Shown in pieces: positions 34,538 through 39,432 of a stretch of 39,432 nucleotides of DNA. The notes beneath the pieces were generated by a model that was given only the letters and a program-made list of their open reading frames with translations, searched no databases and was not told the DNA's origin. Both the position numbers and the translations under genes were made by a program. Every line of letters begins with the position of its first letter. Positions within the stretch are counted from its first letter, which is position 1. Origin of the DNA: CAYUYV01 sp050331455 (GTDB lineage Bacteria > Pseudomonadota > Alphaproteobacteria > JAJFIK01); assembly GCA_050331455.1 (NCBI GenBank), contig JBHJGV010000060.1, positions 1-39,432 on the forward strand, written 5' to 3'.

Positions 34538-35245
34538 TCAGGCGGCGTTGGCGAGGCCCTGGCCAACCGCATAAAGCCGCTCGGCCATGGCCCAGTCTTC
34601 CTCCGTATCGATGTCCTGCACCTCAAAACGCGGCAGAACAAGGCCCCGCGATGCGGGCGGATAGAGCATGGGTTCGGCCAAGAATCGGGGAATATCCCAG
34701 AAATAGAACTGGCCGGCATCGTGAAAAACATCGGGCAGATCGTTGCTGCGGCTTTCCATATGCTCCGGCCACAACATCCGAACCCGTCCTTCCTCGTCTC
34801 TGAGAAAACCGCGATGGACGGGAGCCGGAAAAGACGTGACGGGAAAAACGCCGGGCGCCCCGCTGCGGTCGAGCAGCTCGAGCGCCTCGCGCAGCCGCTC
34901 CGGGCGGACCAAGGGTGCCGTGGGATAGAGCGCGCAGGCCACTTCCCAGTGCTCGCATTGCAGCTCCTTCAGGGCGTGAAGGATGACGGGCACCGTTCCG
35001 GTATGATCGTCCGACAGGCGGCTCGGCCGCGTGAACGGCACCTCGGCGCCCGCGATGCGGGCCTCTCGGGCGATATGCGGACAGTCCGTGGACACGACGA
35101 TCCGGTCGAACAGGCGCGACTCCCGCGCCGCTGCAATGGAATAGTGGATGACGGGCTTGCCCGCGAACAGGCGGATGTTCTTGCGCGGGATCCGCTTGCT
35201 CCCACCCCGCGCAGGAATGATACAAATAATCATGATGCGACCCAT
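34538..35245 (-). CDS. pseF: Pseudaminic acid cytidylyltransferase
   Basis: A 235-residue CMP-sugar synthetase that activates a nonulosonic acid with CTP. The N-terminal nucleotide loop is IPARGGSKRIPRKNIR (~10-25), followed by GKPVIHYSI and VVSTDCPHIA. The later ALYPTAPLV, HDAGQFYFWD and EVQDIDTEEDW blocks match PseF better than NeuA. ATG 35245 has AAGG 5-6 bases upstream and gives MGRIMIICIIPARGG, with ATG 35233 second choice. The last step before glycosyl transfer is made here, while PseB for the first step is divergently encoded at 35389. Specificity for pseudaminic versus legionaminic acid is inferred. Confidence 0.85.
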   Translation of the reverse strand: MGRIMIICIIPARGGSKRIPRKNIRLFAGKPVIHYSIAAARESRLFDRIVVSTDCPHIAREARIAGAEVPFTRPSRLSDDHTGTVPVILHALKELQCEHWEVACALYPTAPLVRPERLREALELLDRSGAPGVFPVTSFPAPVHRGFLRDEEGRVRMLWPEHMESRSNDLPDVFHDAGQFYFWDIPRFLAEPMLYPPASRGLVLPRFEVQDIDTEEDWAMAERLYAVGQGLANAA

Positions 35246-35388
35246 TATGCCTTCGTTGAGATTTGGACCGTGCCCGGCAAATCCTAACGGCCCGTGAAGA
35301 GCCTGGCGCACGGTGACAGGTGGGCGCGCAAAGACCTTCTTAACCAATCACCGACTAGCGAAGGCTGCCTGCCATCAGGAGTGCGCCC

Positions 35389-36576
35389 ATGGTCGTTCCA
35401 CCCTCGCCCCCTTCGCCGCCCGATGTCGCCCCGCACGCCGGGGGGAACGATGATCCCATGACCCGGCGTCTCGAAGCCCGGTTGCTGGGCGGGCGGGATT
35501 TCAAGGATCCGCAGCCCGACCTCGACGGCAAGGCCGTGCTCATCACCGGCGGTACGGGCTCCTTCGGCCATGCCCTGGTGGAAACGCTCCTGGAGCGGAC
35601 GGCCGTTCGGCGGCTGATCGTGTTCTCGCGGGACGAGTTGAAACAATCGGAGATGCAGGTCCGCTTTCCGCCGGCCCGCCACCCGCAAATGCGCTATTTC
35701 ATTGGAGATGTGCGCAGCCTGCCGCGCCTGGAAATGGCCATGCGGGATGTGGATGTGGTGGTGCATGCCGCAGCGTTGAAGCAGGTACCGACGGCGGAAT
35801 ACAATCCCCTGGAATGCGTTCACACCAATATTCTTGGTGCCGAAAATGTCGTCACGGCGGCCCTGCGCCAGGGCGTCTCCCGGGTGATTGCCCTGTCCAC
35901 CGACAAGGCGGCCAACCCGATCAATCTCTACGGTGCCACCAAACTTGCCTCCGACAAGATCTTTGTCGCGGCCAATCACCTTTCCGGCGGCGGCGATCCC
36001 CGCTTCGCCGTGGTACGCTATGGCAATGTGGCAGGCTCCAGGGGCAGCGTAATTCCATTTTTCCGCACACTGATCTCACAAGGCGTCCGGTTCCTGCCCA
36101 TCACCGATCCTCGTATGACCCGCTTCTGGATCACCCTCGACCAGGGGGTGAATTTCGTGTTGTCGAGCCTCGGGCTCATGAAGGGCGGCGAGATCTTCGT
36201 GCCGAAAATCCCCAGCATGCGGACGGTCGATCTGGCGCGCACATTGGCCCCGGATCTGCCCCACGAGGTCGTCGGCATCCGCCCGGGGGAAAAGCTGCAC
36301 GAGATCATGGTGCCGGAGGATGACGGGCGGGCGACGCTCGCCCTCGATGATCGCTATGTGATCCTTCCACCCTATAGTCCGGAGCTTTGGTCCGCATACG
36401 AAAAGGCCGGGGCCGCGCCGGTGGGCGACGGCTTCTGCTACGCCAGCAACACGAACCCCGAAACCCTCGACGCCCGCGCCCTCCAGGACCTGCTGACGGC
36501 GACCTATGGCGCAATGGCCGATCAGCCATCGGGAGACGAACGGCCCGTACCGGAAGCGACCGCCAGGGTCAGTTGA
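35389..36576 (+). CDS. pseB: UDP-N-acetylglucosamine 4,6-dehydratase (inverting), FlmA/PseB type
   Basis: A 395-residue short-chain dehydrogenase fold enzyme that starts pseudaminic acid synthesis by 4,6-dehydration and C5 epimerisation of UDP-GlcNAc. It shows the NAD loop GGTGSFG (54-60), VVHAAALKQVPTAEYNP, the catalytic STDKAANPINLYGATK (Thr171, Asp172, Lys173, Tyr181, Lys185), and RYGNVAGSRGSVIPFF. The ~45-residue N-terminal extension and ~60-residue tail exceed PseB (~330), resembling FlmA-type proteins. AGGAG precedes ATG 35389, and ATG 35458 is possible. Its stop overlaps the flagellin stop by 8 bases on the opposite strand. Confidence 0.9.
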   Translation: MVVPPSPPSPPDVAPHAGGNDDPMTRRLEARLLGGRDFKDPQPDLDGKAVLITGGTGSFGHALVETLLERTAVRRLIVFSRDELKQSEMQVRFPPARHPQMRYFIGDVRSLPRLEMAMRDVDVVVHAAALKQVPTAEYNPLECVHTNILGAENVVTAALRQGVSRVIALSTDKAANPINLYGATKLASDKIFVAANHLSGGGDPRFAVVRYGNVAGSRGSVIPFFRTLISQGVRFLPITDPRMTRFWITLDQGVNFVLSSLGLMKGGEIFVPKIPSMRTVDLARTLAPDLPHEVVGIRPGEKLHEIMVPEDDGRATLALDDRYVILPPYSPELWSAYEKAGAAPVGDGFCYASNTNPETLDARALQDLLTATYGAMADQPSGDERPVPEATARVS

Positions 36577-37399
36577 AGAGCGACAGGATCGCCTGGGGCG
36601 CCTGGTTGGCAATGGACAGGGACTGGCCACCGAGCTGCTGTTTGACCTGCAGGGCCTGCAATCGCGCGCTTTCTGTCGCCAGGTCCGCATCCACCAGATT
36701 ACCGACCCCCTTGGTCAACTGATCCTCCAGCTTGGTCAGGAAGACCGAATGGGTGTCCAGCTGATTGGCAAGGCTTCCAAGCCGCGCCAGGGCGGCGTTC
36801 ACGTTCTGGGCGCTGTTTTCCACCATGGTCAGGGCCGCCTGCGCGCCCGACAGGGTGCCGACATCGGAAGAAGCCGTCACGGTAATGATGGATCCGCCGA
36901 CCGTCAGGGTCTCGATCGGGATAGAGATTGAGTTGGTCGCTTCGGCGTTGGCGAGGACGGTCATGCCCCCCGAGAGCGATCCATCGACGAGATTAGTGCC
37001 GTCGAAGGTCGCATTCTCGACAATGGTGGTGATCTGGTCCCGGATGGCCTGAAAGTCTTCGTTAAGGGCAGCCCGGCTGGCCGAGTCGATGGACTGGTCG
37101 TTGGCGGCGACCACCTTCTCTTTCATCTGGATGAGAAGGTCGGATACGGCCTCGCCCGCCGCCAGGGCCACGTCGATCACGCTGGTCGCCCGGGCCATGC
37201 TCTGCTGCACCGAATCCAGGGCGCCGATGTCGCCCCGCATGTTCTGGGCAATGGCGTAGACGGCCGAATTGTCCTTCGCGCCGGCGACCTTCATCCCCGT
37301 ACTGATACGGTTCTGGGTGACCTCCAGTTCCCGGTTCGTGCCGGTCAGGTTCTGGAGGGCGATCATGGCCGATTTGTTGGTGTTAACGCTCATCACCAT
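36569..37399 (-). CDS. Flagellin (short form)
   Basis: A 276-residue filament subunit. The N-terminal D0/D1 part reads MSVNTNKSAMIALQNL and later TGMKVAGAKDNSAVYAIAQN. The C-terminal D1/D0 part ends LQALQVKQQLGGQSLSIANQ and ILSLFN. Little lies between, so the variable D2/D3 domains are missing and only the core remains, as in alphaproteobacterial flagellins. GGAG lies 8 bases before ATG 37399 and 14 bases before ATG 37393, which would be the homology start, so the first is favoured. Ser/Thr-rich surface stretches (TASSDVGTLSG) could be glycosylation sites for the sugar made by the neighbouring pse genes. A sigma54-type promoter precedes it. Confidence 0.95.
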   Translation of the reverse strand: MVMSVNTNKSAMIALQNLTGTNRELEVTQNRISTGMKVAGAKDNSAVYAIAQNMRGDIGALDSVQQSMARATSVIDVALAAGEAVSDLLIQMKEKVVAANDQSIDSASRAALNEDFQAIRDQITTIVENATFDGTNLVDGSLSGGMTVLANAEATNSISIPIETLTVGGSIITVTASSDVGTLSGAQAALTMVENSAQNVNAALARLGSLANQLDTHSVFLTKLEDQLTKGVGNLVDADLATESARLQALQVKQQLGGQSLSIANQAPQAILSLFN

Positions 37400-37466
37400 G
37401 GGGCTGTCTCCGTTTCTGGCAACTCCTTTGGGACGCTTTCGGCGCCTGCCTTCGCCAGACCTGGGG

Positions 37467-37481
37467 GCAAAAGCCGTGCCA
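37467..37481 (-). promoter_or_regulatory. Sigma54-dependent promoter of the flagellin gene
   Basis: On the minus strand TGGCAC-GGCTT-TTGC (37481 down to 37467) fits the -24/-12 consensus TGGCAC-N5-TTGC exactly, with GG and GC 10 bases apart. Transcription would start near 37455, about 55 bases before the flagellin ATG. A sigma54 activator of the FlbD/FlrC type is expected, but its sites were not identified. Confidence 0.85.
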
Positions 37482-37565
37482 GACCCACAGTGCAGTCAGA
37501 CCCTTGATTATGCTTGATGTCGGGTGCGGAGCGGGCGGGCAATTCCGACCGCATGGGTAATTTCG

Positions 37566-37623
37566 CCCCGGCGGACCTGCCGGGGCAGACTGTCTTCATC
37601 CGAGGCCGGCAAAAAACGCCGGC
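37566..37623 (-). terminator. Two hairpins downstream of the HTH gene
   Basis: gccggc/gccggc (37605-37610 with 37618-37623, A-rich loop) and ccccggc/gccgggg (37566-37572 with 37579-37585) follow the stop of the HTH gene on the minus strand, about 45 bases on. They precede the flagellin promoter and may insulate it. Neither has a long T-tract. Confidence 0.4.
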
Positions 37624-37667
37624 ATATTCGGGCGCCGCAAGCCCGTTGAAGCGCTGAGCGTGGACCG

Positions 37668-38111
37668 TCAGTCCGCTGGACAGCCCAAATGCCGCATCAG
37701 TTTGGCGAGGCGGTCATCGAGAATATCGATCCGGCGCTCCAGATCCCGGAACCGCCTTGCGAAATCCGGATCGTCGAGCACGCGCATGGGTTCAAGCGGA
37801 TAGGTGCCCGAGGATGTGCCGTTGTGCCCGTTTCCACCGGCCAAACCGGCCCGGCGACGCACCTCGACTTCGGAGACGCCCAACATCCCGGCAAGGATCC
37901 GCGGCTGATCCCCGGTCAGCGCCCGGTCACCCCGCCAGGTGGCCCAAACGACGTCTTTGGTCACCCCCAAACGCTGGGCGATATCGCCATGGGTGAGCGA
38001 CAGGGCCGCCATACGCTGGTCAAACCATTCGGCATCGAAATAGAACAACAAAGCCTCTCCCTCCCTCTTGCAACGTGAAATGAACGGCCCCACCGTGCCA
38101 ACGCACGCCAT
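37668..38111 (-). CDS. Helix-turn-helix regulator with C-terminal coiled coil
   Basis: A product of up to 147 residues. An XRE-like helix-turn-helix is readable as LSLTHGDIAQRLGVTKDVVW followed by ALTGDQPRILAGMLGVSEVE. A Gly/Asn linker (GGNGHNGTSSGT) leads to a charged heptad-like helix, RDLERRIDILDDRLAKLMRH, probably for oligomerisation. The start is uncertain: ATG 38111 has no ribosome site, while GGGAGGGAGAGG lies right before TTG codons near 38048-38051, which would give a ~126-residue protein beginning at FYFDAEW. It is divergent from the Rieske oxygenase gene across 92 bases (to ATG 38111) and is a candidate regulator of it. Confidence 0.7.
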   Translation of the reverse strand: MACVGTVGPFISRCKREGEALLFYFDAEWFDQRMAALSLTHGDIAQRLGVTKDVVWATWRGDRALTGDQPRILAGMLGVSEVEVRRRAGLAGGNGHNGTSSGTYPLEPMRVLDDPDFARRFRDLERRIDILDDRLAKLMRHLGCPAD

Positions 38112-38118
38112 AATCCGC

Positions 38119-38151
38119 GGATCGGCCGGCGAAAATGGGCCCGCCCGATCC
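38119..38151. promoter_or_regulatory. Inverted repeat in the HTH/oxygenase divergent region
   Basis: ggatcgg (38119-38125) and ccgatcc (38145-38151), 19 bases apart, lie in the shared upstream region. This is a possible operator for the HTH protein and is not otherwise supported. Confidence 0.25.
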
Positions 38152-38203
38152 CCGCCCGTGTGATCCTGCACCGACCTGACCGATCCAGCCATGGGAGACT
38201 GCC

Positions 38204-39307
38204 GTGAACGACGTCCCCGACGGAACCCTTTTGCGCAATCTTTGGTATCTCGCCTGCACCGCGGACGAGTTGAAACCGGGGACGATGGTCCACCGGGAAA
38301 TCGCCGGGGAGCCGATCCTTCTGGCGCGGGGCCGTGACGGGAAGGCTTTCGCCTTACGCGATATCTGCCCCCACAGGGGGATCCCTTTGAGCCATGGGCG
38401 CCTTTATGGCAAGGGGGATTGCGTCGACAACCAGACGCTGACCGAAACCCAGGTGGAGTGCTGTTACCACGGCTGGCGGTTCGGAGCCGATGGGGGGTGT
38501 CGCGGAATTCCGTCCCTGGTGTCGGAGCAGGCCGTCGATCTGGACAAGATCCGGGCGGGCCGGTTTCCGCTGGAGGAAAAGCAGGGGCTGCTTTGGCTCT
38601 ATATCCCTGCCGAGGGGGCCCAAACCGGGCCCGGCGAGGCGCCGGGCCAGCCCGTGCCCGAAATCCCCGGGGTCGGGGATCGCACACCGGGCATCCTCAT
38701 CCGCCAGGTCTTCGATGCGGAAATGGATCAGGCCGTCGTCGGGCTGATCGATCCGGCCCACGGGCCCTATGTGCACCGGTCCCGTCTGTGGCGGAGCGCC
38801 GCAACCATGCAGGAAAAGACCAAGGCCTTCGCGCGTCGCCCGCTCGGCTTCGTCATGGAGGCCCATACGCCCTCGAAGAATTCGGCGATCTACCGGACCC
38901 TGTTCGGCGGTGACATCACGACGGAAATCGCCTTCAGCCTGCCGGGCCTGCGCACGGAACTGATCCGGGCTCCAAAGGGTGCAGTGTGCGGCGTGACCGC
39001 CATGACGCCCATCGATGGCGGGCGCACGGAGGTTCGGCACATGTTTTTCTGGACCCTGCCCTGGGTCGGCCTGCTGAAGCCCCTGGTGAACGTCCTCGGT
39101 CACCGCTTCCTCGGTCAGGACCGGCGGATCGTGACGCTTCAAAAGGAAGGGCTGCGCTACAGCCCACGGATGATGCTGATCAAGGATGCCGACACCCTTG
39201 CCCAATGGTATTTCCGGATGAAGAAGGCCTGGATCGAGGCCCAGGACAGCGCATCGCCCTTCGACAACCCGGTGCCGGAGCAGGCGACTCTGCGCTGGCG
39301 CACCTGA
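38204..39307 (+). CDS. Rieske non-heme iron oxygenase (aromatic-ring or O-demethylase type)
   Basis: A 367-residue oxygenase alpha subunit. The start is GTG 38204 with GGGAG 7 bases upstream. The Rieske [2Fe-2S] ligands are Cys55 and His57 (CPHRG) and Cys86 and His89 (CCYHGW). The mononuclear iron motif is Asp183-x2-His186-x4-His191 (DPAHGPYVH), with a later Asp in LGQDRRIV as probable third ligand. The enzyme would use O2 and electrons from a separate reductase to hydroxylate or demethylate a substrate that cannot be named. No reductase or ferredoxin gene is in the window. The gene runs to within 125 bases of the window end. Confidence 0.9.
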   Translation: MNDVPDGTLLRNLWYLACTADELKPGTMVHREIAGEPILLARGRDGKAFALRDICPHRGIPLSHGRLYGKGDCVDNQTLTETQVECCYHGWRFGADGGCRGIPSLVSEQAVDLDKIRAGRFPLEEKQGLLWLYIPAEGAQTGPGEAPGQPVPEIPGVGDRTPGILIRQVFDAEMDQAVVGLIDPAHGPYVHRSRLWRSAATMQEKTKAFARRPLGFVMEAHTPSKNSAIYRTLFGGDITTEIAFSLPGLRTELIRAPKGAVCGVTAMTPIDGGRTEVRHMFFWTLPWVGLLKPLVNVLGHRFLGQDRRIVTLQKEGLRYSPRMMLIKDADTLAQWYFRMKKAWIEAQDSASPFDNPVPEQATLRWRT

Positions 39308-39339
39308 ACCGGCCCTGTCGCCTCCCTTCAAAGACAAGG

Positions 39340-39432
39340 GGCCCCCGGGGGGGGGCAGCCCCCCCCGGGGGGGGTTGTGTGCGCCCCCGGGGTTTTTTTT
39401 GTGACGGGTTTGGCCTACCGCCCCCGGCCCCC
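39340..39432. other. G/C homopolymer-rich end of the window
   Basis: Runs of 8-9 G, 8 C and 8 T alternate here. This is unlike any other part of the window and is typical of a low-quality contig edge. I would not trust these bases. Confidence 0.6.

Noticed and set aside
1..39432. CRISPR arrays, tRNA or rRNA genes
   Set aside because: No regularly spaced direct repeats, and no tRNA or rRNA-like stretch was noticed when reading the intergenic regions. A tRNA-finding program would be needed to exclude one fully.

Overview
The window is GC-rich (near 70% in the housekeeping genes) and carries gene order typical of Alphaproteobacteria: pepA divergent from lptF-lptG-lptD-surA-pdxA-rsmA, with holC beside pepA. 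A FixL/FixJ-like bacteriophytochrome pair, a PEP-CTERM protein, a sigma54-type flagellin promoter and pseudaminic-acid genes fit that class. The order or genus cannot be fixed from what I can read. The last ~90 bases are long G/C homopolymers, so the window probably ends at a draft contig edge.

Layout. 1-3180 is a less GC-rich accessory patch made of decayed mobile DNA: IS256-, IS1634- and IS5-type transposase fragments, a frameshifted CopG-like conjugation-locus gene with a possible traG tail, an intact NERD nuclease-like gene, and an overlooked 39-residue membrane protein gene. 3301-7725 holds a PEP-CTERM surface protein, ndk, a lipoprotein carboxylesterase and an unknown secreted protein. 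7801-14795 holds an ABC-F ATPase, a 1298-residue beta-solenoid membrane protein of unusual composition (the strongest candidate for undescribed biology), a GNAT acetyltransferase and holC. 14838-25084 is the envelope and housekeeping block: pepA on the minus strand and, on the plus strand, LPS export (LptF, LptG, LptD), the outer-membrane chaperone SurA, PdxA and RsmA, most of them overlapping or almost touching.

25143-31285 contains an iron-type alcohol dehydrogenase, a small membrane protein, an orphan FitA-like antitoxin, a small secreted protein, a CinA-like protein divergent from sfsA, map, radC and another membrane protein. 31489-34471 is a bacteriophytochrome histidine kinase overlapping its FixJ-type response regulator gene. 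34538-37399 groups pseF, pseB and a short flagellin with a clear sigma54 promoter, which suggests flagellin glycosylation by pseudaminic acid. 37668-39307 is an HTH regulator divergent from a Rieske oxygenase.

How the parts work together: LptF/G power LPS extraction, LptD inserts it in the outer membrane and SurA helps fold LptD. PseB and PseF catalyse an early and a late step of a sugar route probably used on the neighbouring flagellin. The phytochrome and its regulator form a light-responsive two-component system whose targets are not identifiable here. I saw no tRNA, rRNA or CRISPR array.
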